Program-made: the position numbers and the translations under genes
NCBI RefSeq assembly: GCF_029168945.1
Contig: NC_083605.1
Location: 7,571,280 to 7,635,279 of the forward strand
Reading direction: 5' to 3'
DNA length: 64,000 bases
DNA from: Cannabis sativa
Taxonomy: Eukaryota; Streptophyta; Magnoliopsida; Rosales; Cannabaceae
The notes under the pieces: model-generated
Seen by the model: the letters and a program-made list of their open reading frames with translations, nothing else
What the model was told of the DNA's origin: nothing
The model's database searches: none
Shown: positions 12,401 to 24,970 of the stretch, one piece after another
Layout: each line of letters begins with the position of its first letter
How positions within the stretch are numbered: position 1 is the first letter of the stretch

Positions 12401-12905
12401 TCTCTACAATGCACACCTTAAAATGGGACGACCGATACACTCCTATATCTATTTCGATATCTGAAATAATTATTTCGTCCAACTTTTTTAAGGATATTTA
12501 TAGTGAAACCCCTTTAGTTTGTTTGCAATTATTACACATATACATAACCTTAATAAAAAATGGTAGAAATATTACTTTATTTTACGATTTTATTGCAGTT
12601 GTAGCTTTTTTAAGTTGTTAAGTACCAATTAAACTCGTGAAATGTCAGCTCAAAAATACGTAACAACATATTTCATTAGTTTATTTAATACATATTCAAA
12701 TAATATGTCGCCACGTGTTTTTGAGTTGACATTTAATGATTAAAAAAAGTATGACGATAACAAAATCATAAGATAAAGTACGTTTGCCACTACTTATTTT
12801 TTTTATTAGAGTCATATGCATTGTGAATGTTAAGGGAGTTTCACCATAAATATCTTTATTATTTTTTTTTATAGTCGTCTGCATTGTAGTTATTTAAGAT
12901 GACTT
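12400..12905. mobile_element. Large fold-back element
   Basis: The two halves are imperfect reverse complements around about 12660. Left blocks GGATATTTATAGTGAAACCC, TTTTACGATTTTATTG and TGTCAGCTCAAAAATACGT have their complements on the right. Short frames on each strand (12409-12621 and 12696-12884) are the two arms read as protein and are not genes. Confidence 0.6.
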
Positions 12906-14033
12906 ATAAAATTTGAAAGATTCGGAAAATTTATCACGCCAAAACTAGGGTTCAAATAGTCTGTTGTACGCGAGACTCTTTCACTTTATACGTGTGTGAA
13001 ATAGACTGTTTAAATCTTATTTTTGACATGTTAAATTTTTTTTGAATTTTTAAAATTTTGTAAAATATTTTAAATAACTATAACATAAATGACCATAAAA
13101 AAAATTAAACTATTTTTTTTTTCAAATACCGAAATAGATAAAGATTACAACAGTGATGGAAGTTAATTTTATCACATTTTCTAAAAAAAAATTAATGAAT
13201 TTCTATTATAAAGAGTTTGTTGTGAGTCTTATAGTCTAAGATACTTCAAAGTGTCTGGTTCAAAAAAAAAATACTTCAAAGTGTTTAATATTTTAGAATA
13301 TGACATATATATCAATATTGATGTGATTTAGAGATATAATAAGTTATATCAATTATGGTAAGACGCGATATACTGTTATTAATATATTTTAATATCAAGT
13401 TTCACACATTTTAATTTAATAAATAATATAAAAATTTGCTGATCAATTATATGTCACCTTGGTATGGTATTTGACACTTTAAGATAACATATATCAATGT
13501 AATTTAATATTATAGCTCTCGCACTTATAGTAAAATATTAATGGGTACTAATAACAACATCATAATTTTGGTCCTAAATTGCCTTTTTTATTTTAGCATT
13601 TTTCAATGTGTGTGTAATGTTTACAAGTTTCCCAACATTAATATTAGCTTATAGAGTTAATGAAAATAACATTCCTAGGGAAACATTATGATTATTAAAA
13701 ATGGAGTTGTTTGCTATCGAGTTCACTGGACCTGTCTCAATCATCCGGCAAATGTAAACAACAAATTTATATGTTTACTTATTAAAAGTATCAAATTCTT
13801 GTTAGGAACGTGTTTAAATCAATTATGCATGAACTAGAATCACAATATTAACTTAATAATTATATGTTTGTGCAAATTTGTACATATATATACTTATATA
13901 TATATATATATGATATAAAAGGTTCAAATTGCCTAATCTTGAAGCAAGCTAGCTTTAGGTAGATTACCAAGTATGGAATATAATATTGGAGAAGATGGGT
14001 GTCACACTCAACCTTTTATTATAACTTTTTAGT
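12906..14033. other. AT-rich intergenic DNA with decayed repeat
   Basis: 12945-13160 resembles 15520-15730 (shared TAGTCT, TATACGTG-type and TTAAATAACTA blocks), so both are copies of one decayed repeat. Otherwise I see nothing. Confidence 0.35.
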
Positions 14034-14330
14034 TAGTCTTTGTGTTCGAAAATATGTATCGAAATATTTTTTTTAACAGCGATGTTTGTTATGCTCACAA
14101 TATCATCCATGTAAATTTTGAAAATTTTCGAATAGTTTACAGTATTAAAGATAGGTTTTGAGTTTTTTGAACATGACCGGTCAACTATAATATCGGGAAC
14201 TCAAACTGGTACTGTAATTTATTCAAAAATTTACAGAGATAATATTGTAACTATAACGAATATCGCTATAAAAAAATTAAAAAAAAAATATTCCAATATG
14301 TGATTTCGGACGTAAAAATTAACAAAGAGG
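14034..14330. mobile_element. Short fold-back MITE
   Basis: The left arm (CGAAATATTTTTTTTAACAG, then CACAATATCATC) pairs with the right arm ending near GATTTCGGACG. The axis is near the sequence ACATGACCGGTC. Non-coding. Confidence 0.5.
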
Positions 14331-15060
14331 TTATAATAGAAGATTGTAATTAGTACTCCTCTATAAAAAAAAATGAAAGTCTCCAAAATAGACTCCACAT
14401 ACGATCCCTAAATTTTTGTACAGATGTCAGGGTGAGGAACATTCCACAGTCTTACTAAGGGAGATGCTAATCAGTGATTTATTGTTAAATTATATCTTTA
14501 AAAAATTTATTCTAATAGTATATTAAAATAAATTTGTCACATAATAAAAATTGATTCAAATATATATCATATGACATAATATAAAATTTAAATCACAATA
14601 AATATATTATTTTTATATTTACTTTTATATCATTTTTAATATTTTATTATTAAAATTAATTATTGCAATAAATTATAATTTTTTTACATTTATTTTTTAT
14701 AGCTTTATATAATAAAATAATAATGAAATCAATAATAAAGTTATTATTACGTTTTATTTTTTAATAAAAAATTAATTAAACATTAAATTTTACATCAAGT
14801 TTTATAATTGTACATTAAAGTACAATATTAAAATATAATATAAATATATCACAAAATTATTTTATGTGTCAAATATAATACAAATTTTATATCTTTCAGA
14901 AATTATCTAATGTGATGATGTCCGTATAAAAAATTTATTTTTTGAAGAAAAAAACCTACCTCAAAAACTATAAATTATCTCATATTTTTTTTGTTTTGAA
15001 AAAAAAATTATTGCAAATATAATATATATTATTGAGAAATTTTTTAAAGAGTATTTTAAT
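14331..15060. other. AT-rich intergenic DNA
   Basis: I see nothing beyond low-complexity AT-rich sequence. Confidence 0.4.
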
Positions 15061-15370
15061 AGACCTTTCTTTTGTTTCAGTTTCTTTTTTAGTCTATTTT
15101 TTATTTTAAGACTACTTATAGATTTTCAGAAAGCTATAAATATTTTACAATGTCAAAAATAAGGCTTAAACAATTGCTTACAACACGCGTATAAGAAAAG
15201 ACAGTCATACAGGTAACAAAATATTTGAACTATATTTTTGGCATTATATATAATTTATAATTTTCTGAAAATTTATAGATAACTGCAAATAATTATATAA
15301 AAAAAAAGGTAAAAAACTAGGCTAAATTTTTTTCTTGTATGTTAAAACAGATAAGAGGTCTACCAAAACA
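15061..15370. mobile_element. Short fold-back MITE
   Basis: Outer ends TAATAGACCTTTCTTTTGTT and the complement of AACAGATAAGAGGTCTACC pair. Inner TATAGATTTTCAGAAA pairs with the complement near 15270. Non-coding. Confidence 0.45.
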
Positions 15371-16659
15371 TTCATTATTTTGGATAAATCTTTAATTTAA
15401 TTTTTCTTTTTATTATTGTGTGTACGTTATAATTATTTCAGATATCCTATAAAGATTTGAGAAATTTATAATATTTTTTTTTGGAAGAAATTTATAATGA
15501 TTTAAAATATAAAAAAACATTATTTAAATAGTCTATTTCACACGCGTATAAAATATAAGAGACACGTGCAACATACTATTTGAAACTTATTTTCGAGATA
15601 TTAAATTTTTAAAATTTCTCAAAATTTTACAAAATATCTTAAATAACTACAATGTACACATCTATAATAAAAAAATAGATTAAAAATTTCTCTTGGATGT
15701 CCAAACAGATAAAGGTTGCATAATTCTTGTGAAAATACAAGTCATGTTGTGTCGAGCCATAAAATAAATATAAATTATATCGTGTTGTACCAATAGTTGA
15801 TTTATAGAATAGGTCCGACACGATCCTTGTAGGCTAGATATTTTCATACTGTATATTACTGAGGCTAACTCATTTTTCTTTATACAGACTCAGATTCATG
15901 CTTGATAACTGTTAAAAAAATAGAATTATTTAGTTTTTTTTTTTGCATTAATTGCTATTATTTTCAAGTTTTTTTTATTAATTCTCGTGACTTTTAATTA
16001 GTTTTCTTCAATTTTGCATTAATATTAATTATAATATTTCTAGATAAGTTTAAATTATTTTTTGTAATTTTTTATTTCTTTTATTATTTTCTCATTTAAT
16101 AAGTAATTATTCCAAGTATTGTGTATTTTTGTAGGAGCTTAATTCTGGGCTTGATATTTGAGTCAAAATTGACAAAAAAAAATTGTTATCTCATTTATGA
16201 ACTTACCAAAGCCCAAACTGAATTGAATAGCTAGTGGGCCACATGAGGCTTTATTGGCCAAGGAAATTAAGAGCAAAGAAAAAAAAAAGGGGGGGAATGG
16301 GCTTATGTGAACGGCTTTTGAGAATATATAAAGAGAAAATTATACTCTATACTCTTTTTATATTATTCTCTTTTATTTTTACCCTTTTTTTTAAAGTCTA
16401 TCATTTTTACCTCTTTTTTAAAACATTATACCAATTTTGCCCTTGTCACTTCAAGATACTCTCCATGTGACTCTCTTATGTCAGGATATATTGGGTACAA
16501 TACATATAAAAAGAGGTATGTTTCAAATAAATATAAAATTAGAGGTAAATTTGATTAATTGATTAATAAAAGAGGTATTTTTCAACTTACCCCATATATA
16601 AATGTATCATCTTCTACATACATACATTTTTGATAGAAATTTCACTTTGGTAAATTATA
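15371..16659. other. AT-rich intergenic DNA
   Basis: Holds the second copy of the decayed repeat at 15520-15730 and a possible MITE at about 16340-16600 (ACCTCTTTT and AAAGAGGTA blocks in inverted positions). No gene. Confidence 0.35.
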
Positions 16660-18093
16660 AGAGTTTATTTTTTTTATGGCATAAATAAATAATACCATAA
16701 AGTTATGAGTTTTTTTTTTATTATTATTTTTTATATTTATATAGATTTTTTTATGCCATATTTTTATAATAAACGTAGAAATCTCATATTTATAAAACAA
16801 TAAATAAATTTGATAAAATATAATATTAAGTTTTGCCGAAAAAGTTATCGGTACCAAAAAAGTTATTATCGTTAGAAAAGTCATCGCCGCCAGAAAAATT
16901 GCCAGAGTAGTTACCATAAGTAGATGTTTAAGATAATAAAAATAGAACCAACTCTATAACATAATGAATAAAAATAAATAACACAAATAACTCAAACCGG
17001 TTATAATTGAAATATAATCAGTTCTGTAACATAATGAATAAAAATAAATAACACAAAATAACTAAAATCAATTATAATTAAAATAGAATTAGTTCTATAA
17101 CAGTGTTATAATAAATAAAAACAAAAAACACGAAATAATTCAAATCAGTCATAACTAAAATAAAATCGGTTATATAACATAAGAATGAGTATTTTTGGGG
17201 TAGATATGGTATGAGTGTAATTATTTGGTGAGTTTGAGCATATTGAATGAGTGTTTTTGTTTGAATTATTTTATTTAACTGGTTTTTGTATATGAGTTTT
17301 TATCTTAGTTACTTTACGGAACCAATTTTTTTGTCTTAAATTTTTGACTAGTTGATAAATATAACCAGTTTCTTTATATTATATTTGAGTTCTTGTGTGT
17401 CATTATTTTTGTTTATTTATTTTGTTATGGAACCGATTCTTTTCATATTTATGCCTCAATATTTTTTGGAATTGATCCCCACTTTTTTTTTTTAAAAAAA
17501 AATTATAACTAATTTTATGAGGTATTTTGTTATGGAACTAGTTTTTTTTTTTTAATTTATGTTTAGTGTTTTAGGAACTAATTTTCTCTTTATTTTTTAA
17601 TTGTAATCGGCTTGAGTTATTACGCGTTACTTGTTTGTATTTATTATGTTATATAACTGGTTTTATTTTAGTTATAACTAGTTTTGAGTTATTTCGTGTT
17701 ATTTGTTTTAATTCATTATGTTATAGAACCGGTTATATTTCAACTATACCCGGTTTGAGTTATTTTGTGTTATTTATTTTTATTCATTATGTTTTAGAAT
17801 CAGTTTCATTTTTACTTATATATGAGACATCTACTTCTTGTGACTTTTCTGGCGATAGTGACTTTTCTAGCGATGATGACTTTTTCGGCAATAATAACTT
17901 TTTCAGTAACTTTTCCGGCATTGACAACTTTTCTGGTGAATTTTCCGGGGCAGTTAACTTTTTTGGCAAAACTTATTATTACAAGTTTTTTTAAAATTTA
18001 TTTATTGTTTTTTCCTCATATTTTAAACTTTAATTATTTTTTAATTCTATATTTTTTTGTATTATTTATTTATACCATATAAAAATAAACTCT
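16660..18093. mobile_element. Long-TIR DNA element with subterminal arrays, 1.43 kb
   Basis: The ends AGAGTTTATTTTTTTTATGG and AATAAACTCT are inverted, and the arms match for several hundred bases. Each arm carries an array of 15-21-bp units of the type TGACTTTTCCGGCGA (complement at about 16830-16920, direct at 17836-17970). Further in are roughly 75-bp repeats containing AACCGGTT and AATAACACAAA, also in opposite orientation in the two arms. A shorter relative is at 48388-49065. Subterminal arrays are typical of sites bound by a transposase, as in CACTA elements, but the superfamily is not established. No transposase is encoded. Confidence 0.65.
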
Positions 18094-18184
18094 ACTACAT
18101 TTTCTCATATTTATGAAAAAACCCCTATATTCTTGAAGTATTGGGAAAAGGGTAGTGGCTCGGACAATACAAAATGACTTTTTC

Positions 18185-18627
18185 ATGTTTACTTAAAAGG
18201 AATGGGAATGAATGGTATAGTACTAAATTTTGGAAAGAGAGAAAGTAGTGGGATCCACACAAATTAGGGAGAAAATAAAGGAAAAGGTTCTCCCCCCATT
18301 TTTATAGGGAATACCTTTCCCTTTCCTAACTTAATTTATTTCAATTTTAATTTTATTAATTAAAAATAAAAAAGACAAATATGCTTTTTAAAAATCTATT
18401 AGCAAAAAATAATTATATTATCTAATAATGGCAATTTTGTCAAATTAAAGCATTCCGATTACCTTTACTAGTTATGTAAACAAAATAATATATGATATTT
18501 TGGTTTTCTTTCCAAACAGTTTAGTAAACAACATAATAAAATATTGTTTCCGATTATTTTCTATTTTAAACTGAAACATTTCTCCTATTAATTATTCTGA
18601 TTCCAATTACAGTTTAATAAACGTGCC
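18185..18627. mobile_element. MITE, family shared with 2481-2950
   Basis: Left CATGTTTACTTAAAAGGAAT pairs with the right end, whose complement reads GGCACGTTTATTAAACTG. Internal blocks GCATTCCGATTACC and TTTAGTAAACAACAT match the copy at 2481-2950. Non-coding. Confidence 0.6.
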
Positions 18628-18981
18628 ATTAAATTAAAAATTAAATGAGTAAATATTTATTTTTTTAGAAAAATTAAATAAAATGGCAAATATAATAAAG
18701 AGCAATTTTCACTTTTATATTTATAATTTATTTTTTTTGACAAAAAAAGATAAACTTCATTAAATAATCAAATTGTTCATCAATAAAGAAATGAACTCGG
18801 TAGGGAGCATTGCTCACACTCAAACTACGATCAGAAATAAAACAAGTGGATCTCGTTAAATAGTGAGCTCCATTGTTTGTAGACCGTTTAACAAATTTTA
18901 AAGAAACAAAACAATCTTTCAACTCATCTAACAACCTTTTGCACTTAGTAATAACTCTACCAAAATAGGAATACATGGTAT

Positions 18982-19734
18982 TGTTAGAGATTTTATAACA
19001 ATGGAAGAAAATCAAGATTTATTACAACTCTATTGTAAAATAATACAAGGACTAAAATCAGAGATTGATTAAATATATGTTACAATACATATATATACAC
19101 TATATATATTACATATATATATATATATGAAAGGTAGAAGAGAAGACTACAACACATGTAATATAATATATGTATATATATAACAAGAGAATAATATATA
19201 TATATATATATATAAACACTCACTCACAACCTTGAGTGTAGATTAGTGGGGATCACCATGACTTGAACAAGGTATTACACCTTTGTCCAAAAGCTTATTT
19301 CCTCCTATCTCTAAGCACTAAGGGAACTCTCTAGGAAATAACTTTGGGAATTATCAAGCCTTAAGGTTTTCTAGCAAAGTGCTTTCTTGATAGAAAACTT
19401 CATCTCCAAAATGAGCACCTTAGACCTCTTTATATAGTGTTTAGGATATCATCACCATTTGAAATTCAAACTCATAACCCCATAGATGTTATGGACTCAA
19501 ATGTAACTCCTACACACACCATAACTCCTATAGCATTAAGAATTTCAAATTAAGATGTGTAACATCTTTTTACACTCTTAATGTTGGTGATTATGGTGGA
19601 GGTTACTCATAGTAACAAGTAACTCCCAAATGTTACAAAAAGATGACAACTAATATACATTGTCATATGTTACATATTATTAGTTTATTACACATATTTA
19701 ATCTATATATTATATTATTATAAATAATATAACA
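18982..19734 (-). repeat. 3' LTR of young element (left)
   Basis: 753 bp, starts TGTTAGAGATTTTATAACA and ends AATATAACA on the plus strand. It contains (TA)n tracts near 19106-19210 and a minus-strand TATATAAA at 19429-19436. Confidence 0.9.
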
Positions 19735-19750
19735 ATCCCCCACTAGATTA
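19735..19750 (-). promoter_or_regulatory. Polypurine tract of young element
   Basis: On the minus strand TAATCTAGTGGGGGAT directly precedes the LTR start TGTTATATT, as expected for the primer of plus-strand DNA synthesis. Confidence 0.7.
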
Positions 19751-19819
19751 AATATTATCTCTTTAGTAACAAACTTGTAACTTTTGTAACATTTATTTAA
19801 TCAATCAAAAATATTATAT

Positions 19820-19850
19820 CAAAATATAACATTCCCCCACTTTGATTGAC
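19820..19850 (-). repeat. Duplicated polypurine tract / LTR edge
   Basis: About 95 bp inside the true tract is a second copy of the boundary. Plus strand AATATAACATTCCCCCAC corresponds to AATATAACAATCCCCCAC at the real junction. It may be a decoy or an older LTR edge. Confidence 0.55.
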
Positions 19851-20597
19851 TAAATACACACTTTTAAGAAGTCTTGCTTAGGTGCATTAGATAAAATGTC
19901 TTTCGACTTGAATTTTATTTTAGTGTAATTACCACAAAGTTTGATGAAATTTTGGTTGCCGTAGCATTGAACCATTATTCCTTTAATACAAACCGGTGAT
20001 AACACACACACCCTCGCTAATGCTCACTTGAGACCGCATGTCTCGCTCTTGCACCGTTAATGGCCATGTGCAAAATTCCAATTCATGGACTCTCTAGAGA
20101 ATACTCCCAATTCTCATAAGAGGCGGCACCACCTCTAGTCCATATAGGTGGAGTTTTAGTGTCTCACCACTCGTTAGACACTTCTTAAGCTTAAGTGAGT
20201 TTTCTTAAGCTTAAGCTCCATTAAAAAACCTTTTGGTTTTAACCCTCAATTTTACAACATGTACTCATCCATAGATGGGACAATTGAGTACCACATTCAC
20301 TCTATTGACTTGTTATTACCTATTGAACTTAAGACTAGATTTTTACTAGTGTTAAGATAGGTTACCATCAATGAGCAAAACGCTAAGGGAGTTTAGGTCC
20401 CATCCCTCGAAAATTCATGCTTTAATCTTGTACGGAGATTAAGCGATTTGTTATAACCTCTCACTATTGATTCCATGTGAATCATGCATGCCAAAAAATA
20501 TAGTGTTCACTTTGTGACCACTTTTCTCCTTAAGTACTTAAGCTTTGAAAATTCAATCATAAAAGATTAATTTTCACTCAACTCAAATTCTCAATAA

Positions 20598-20785
20598 TTT
20601 TGATACCAAGCATATCAAAAATACACTAATTTAGACACCAAATATGTCTAAATTCTCATATTTTAATTTTAGACACCAAGTATGTCTAAACTTTCTCATA
20701 TTGGAGTATGCACCCCCACATTTTCACATTTCATTATCAAGACAATATCTTGATTTTAAAATATAGAAGACTACTTTGTCTCTAT

Positions 20786-20818
<33 letters not shown>

Positions 20819-21509
20819 TTTCCTTCTTGAAATTATTTTTACCAAAACTTTGACACCAAATATGCCAATATTTTCACTTATGCACATAGCTAACTTGATT
20901 TAGAATTTGAATTCAAAATCAAATAAATTAATCAATAATGTTTCAACACATTTTGATTAAATTTGTGGCTCACCCCCACATTTTTACCATAAAGTGTATA
21001 TAAAATATCACTTTTGTGTATTTTCCTCTTCAAATGACTCTTTAAGGCCACTTTAAAAATACCATTTGACATTTTTAGTTTTCTCAACAAAACTAAAATA
21101 TCAAACTCACATTACTACTCATAAAATAATGAGATTATTTTTACTCATAATTTTAAGGTTATCTCCTCATTGAGATTAGCCCAAAATTATACCGAAGTTA
21201 ACAAAATTCTCATCAATTTTGTTCACAACTTTGATTATTTAAGATATTCAAAATTGATTCTCCAATTTTGTTATATTTTTCACAATTTTTGAATCCACAT
21301 TGATTCATTTACTTTTGAGTCCAAAATTGATCTTCCAATTTATGGCTCATTTCACAAGTTTGGATTCACTTATGATCCAATTGCTCTTGCATGAGAAGAC
21401 AATTCTCATAAGTGTAACTCTCATAGTTCACTTTTTTATCTCATAATATGAGATGATTATCTCTTATAACCTAATAAAAGATGTAACTTCTCAAAAGTCA
21501 TCTTTTATT
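20598..21509 (-). repeat. Hairpin cluster in young LTR element
   Basis: Perfect hairpins, given as stem+loop+stem: 20598-20620 (8+7+8, loop CCAAGCA), 20628-20654 (10+7+10, CCAAATA), 20668-20690 (8+7+8, CCAAGTA), 20736-20754 (7+5+7), 21073-21098 (10+6+10, CTCAAC), 21200-21223 (9+6+9, CTCATC), 21249-21270 (8+6+8, ATTCTC), 21391-21409 (7+5+7), 21438-21454 (7+3+7) and 21473-21509 (11-bp outer stem with an inner stem). Stem sequences mostly differ from each other. Confidence 0.8.
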
Positions 21510-22296
21510 ATCTCATAAAGTAAGATGTTCACTACCAAATTAAAAAAGAATTTAAAATATTCTTTATTCACAAAATAGATGATAATAATTTCCACATCAA
21601 TAGCAATAAACAATATTATATTATTACTATCAACATTATTATCATACTATATAATACATAGATTAATATAATATGTATGTTACTAATCAACTTCTTATAC
21701 GTAACATACACATATTATGAATATTAAATTCACAATATATATGTTACATATCTCATATATATATAACATATATACTATAATATACATATATATCATATAC
21801 ACATAATATATACATTAATTAGACAACTATATATGTTACATACCTCACACATATATAACATATATACACATTAATATACATGATATATATTATATACACA
21901 TATCTCATATAAATACATAGAAAATAAGTATTTCTACATATTTAATCTCACAATATATATATTATGTCATATCTCATCATATATGTAATACACATAACTC
22001 ATATACATGTTATATATTATATATCTCATATATATACACATACAAACATGTAATAAATTCAAATATCATATTATATATCACTATATATTATATGATATAA
22101 ACTCATAATCACATATATATCACATATATATAACTCATATATATATTATATATATTACTATCATATGAAATAGTAAATCACATAATATACACCACCATGC
22201 TCACCCATGAATGGTTTTCACATAAAATCTTTTATCCTTGTATTCTCACAATCTTGATTTATCTCCTCTTCCATTGAAAAGGAATAAGCTTTTGAT

Positions 22297-23045
22297 TGTT
22301 AGAGATTTTATAACAATGGAAGAAAATCAAGATTTATTACAACTCTATTGTAAAATAATACAAGGACTAAAATCAGAGATTGATTAAATATATGTTACAA
22401 TACATATATATACACTTTATATATTACATATATATATATATATATATGAAAGGTAGAAGAGAAGACTACAACACATGTAATATAATATATGTATATATAT
22501 AACAAGAGAATAATATATATATATAAACACTCACTCACAACCTTGAGTGTAGATTAGTGGGGATCACCATGACTTGAACAAGGTATTACACCTTTGTCCA
22601 AAAGCTTATTTCCTCCTATCTCTAAGCACTAAGGGAACTCTCTAGGAAATAACTTTGGGAATTATCAAGCCTTAAGGTTTTCTAGCAAAGTGCTTTCTTG
22701 ATAGAAAACTTCATCTCCAAAATGAGCACCTTAGACCTCTTTATATAGTGTTTAGGATATCATCACCATTTGAAATTCAAACTCATAACCCCATAGATGT
22801 TATGGACTCAAATGTAACTCCTACACACACCATAACTCCTATAGCATTAAGAATTTCAAATTAAGATGTGTAACATCTTTTTACACTCTTAATGTTGGTG
22901 ATTATGGTGGAGGTTACTCATAGTAACAAGTAACTCCCAAATGTTACAAAAAGATGACAACTAATATACATTGTCATATGTTACATATTATTAGTTTATT
23001 ACACATATTTAATCTATATATTATATTATTATAAATAATATAACA
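22297..23045 (-). repeat. 5' LTR of young element (right)
   Basis: 749 bp, essentially identical to 18982-19734. On the minus strand it is followed by ATCAAAAGCTTATTCC, which weakly resembles an initiator-Met primer site (ATCAGAGC) but is not a clear match. Confidence 0.9.
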
Positions 23046-24283
23046 GGTATAAGAGCTATAAATAGACTGAATGGCTACAAGGCAGTTTGATTCTACTTCC
23101 ACATAGCTCCACCGTTTGTCTTTGATCCAACTCAATTCTTCATGTATGCCAATGGCTTCAGCCACCTCAGGGGAGACAACACCTCTTACACACTTGGCCT
23201 TGGCTTCCAATAATGTACTAGCATGAGTTCTAGCAACACAGGAGTAGCTATAGTAGTTAGTTGAAGAGAATATTGTATCATCGGTATTAATCTTAATCGT
23301 ATCAATATTTGGTGAAGTCCAATGCTCATTACCATCTTCAGGAAACAACAAACCTAAAGATGGGTCAAAGGTTTTGTCTTGAGCATAAAGCCATTGATTA
23401 AGAACCGTACGTGCCAAAATTACAACATCCGTGACTTCAACATGTTTTTGATCTCCAAAGTGCCCAACACAACATAACCACAAGCTGTCTACTCATTCCA
23501 CTCCACCTGTCAAAGATCGAACTTAGCCAGTTCGAGAAAGTCCCCACCACGTCTGTTGAAACACCTGGTTCTAAAGTTGCCCATCATACTTGAGAGAACG
23601 AACAGGTGACTAAAATGTGGCTGATGGTTTCACTCTCCACGTTGCAGAAAGGGCACAAAGCATTAACAACCACATGCGTTGTTTGAAGTTGCACTTTTGG
23701 GGATGCAATCGGTTGAGGCATGCCATAGGAAATTCTTGAATTTTGGGGGAACTTTTAAGTGCCAAAACTTTTTCCAAAAACCCGAGTTATCGGATGTAGC
23801 AAACTGTTGCTTGCCTTCTTGAATGAGAGCATAAGCACTTTTCACAATATAATTTCCCAAATTCTCTTTTCTCCTACCAAGTATCTGCCTCTGCAACTTG
23901 AATGGGGATACTAACAATTAAGTTAATATCTCTCTCTTCAAAGATGTCATACAATATATCCATATCCCATTGATCATGCTCCATAGACATCAGTTGGGAA
24001 ACCTTTTTATCAACAAGAGAGACACTAACTGTGTGCACATAAGGGTCTGAACCGTCTGAAAACCAAGGATTATTCAGAATACTAACATTGGCACCTGATC
24101 CCACACGAATTGCAGCTCCTTTTTTAAGCAGCGATTGTGCTTTCATGATACTTCTCCACGCAAAACTTGGACTCCCACCCATCTCAGCTGAAAGGAAAAA
24201 ACCATCGGGATAATACTTAGCTTTATATATACGGCTTACTAATGAGTGTGGCTGTAGCATTAACTTCCATCCTTGTTTGCCTA

Positions 24284-24970
24284 CAGTTACAAAAAATTAA
24301 CTACAGTTAAATATACAGTAATACAAAAAATTAACTACAGTTACATTTTGTTTTCCAAAAATATGGGATTGGGCTTCGACTCTTCTCTTTTCACGACAAT
24401 TACAATTTAATATTATTAATATTTTTTTTTCTCTTAGCTTGCTTGCTTGTTGCATCATCATCAATGTCATCGTAAAAGCTTGAAATCTCTACCAATAACG
24501 TGGAAATCGAGTCGATGGTATTAGATTAAGGGAACTCCATATTCAATGAGATTATTACCACTTTAATGATTCCTTTGGTGTTGTGTGTTTTAGAGAGAGA
24601 AAGATAGTAAAGATTAGAGAAAGAGGAGATAAGTTTATTTAACTATATATAATGTGCAAATATAAATAAAAAATAGAAACAATTATAATTCAACCTAATA
24701 TATATGAAATAAAAATAATAATATCATAAGAACTAAAAATAATTCACAATAACTAGTATTATGTGTGTGTGAAATAGAAACAATTATAGTATTATGTGAG
24801 TGTGTATAAAATAAAAATAACTAACATTAAAAATCATTGAAAATAGAAATAATTTAATCTCAACATAGAAAAAACAACAAGCATTTAACCTTATATTACA
24901 TTAAAAAATAGAAACAACTTACATTAAAAATAGCAACAATTTCATTTCAAAATGGAAATAATTAAAATTT
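24284..24970. other. AT-rich intergenic DNA
   Basis: A 21-base phrase containing AAAAAATTAACTACAGTTA is duplicated at about 24290-24343. No gene seen. Confidence 0.4.

Larger units (their letters stand above)
18982..23045 (-). mobile_element. Young non-coding LTR element (copia-like), 4064 bp
   Basis: Two LTRs (18982-19734 and 22297-23045) are bounded by TG...CA ends and flanked by GGTAT at 18977-18981 and 23046-23050. Outside AT-microsatellite length differences I found a single substitution between the LTRs, so insertion was recent. Minus-strand orientation follows from the purine tract AGTGGGGGA next to the left LTR and from the TATA box direction. The interior (19735-22296) has no gag, protease, integrase or RT. 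It is full of short perfect hairpins. Copia affinity is inferred from LTR ends and purine tract only. It must depend on proteins from another element. Confidence 0.85.
18731..24283 (-). pseudogene. L1-type LINE remnant (RVT C-term, zf-RVT, RNase H), split
   Basis: The fragment reads on the minus strand in two blocks, 24283-23051 and 18976-18731. The first has the post-RT region (KQGWK then LVSRIYKAKYYP), a zf-RVT domain (SGFWKKFWHLKVPPKFKNFL near 23740-23800) and most of an RNase H domain with DTIKINTDD. The second block completes RNase H (FVKRSTNNGAHYLTRS). Between them sits the young LTR element, with duplicated GGTAT. The reverse transcriptase core and endonuclease are missing, so this is 5'-truncated. 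Frame changes occur between the zf-RVT and RNase H parts. A T-run at about 18731 is the complement of the poly-A tail. Plant L1 elements encode these domains for target-primed reverse transcription; this copy cannot. Confidence 0.8.

Noticed and set aside
12409..12884. Two small frames on opposite strands
   Set aside because: They are the two arms of a fold-back element.
17635..17994. Asp-Phe-Ser/Gly-rich frame (also 48880-49140)
   Set aside because: The frame follows the subterminal repeat array of a transposon. The complementary arm gives the mirror frame, with no start context or neighbouring exon.
23051..24283. Host RNase H-like gene
   Set aside because: The domain order and truncation are those of an L1-type LINE, and the frame is split by an LTR element.
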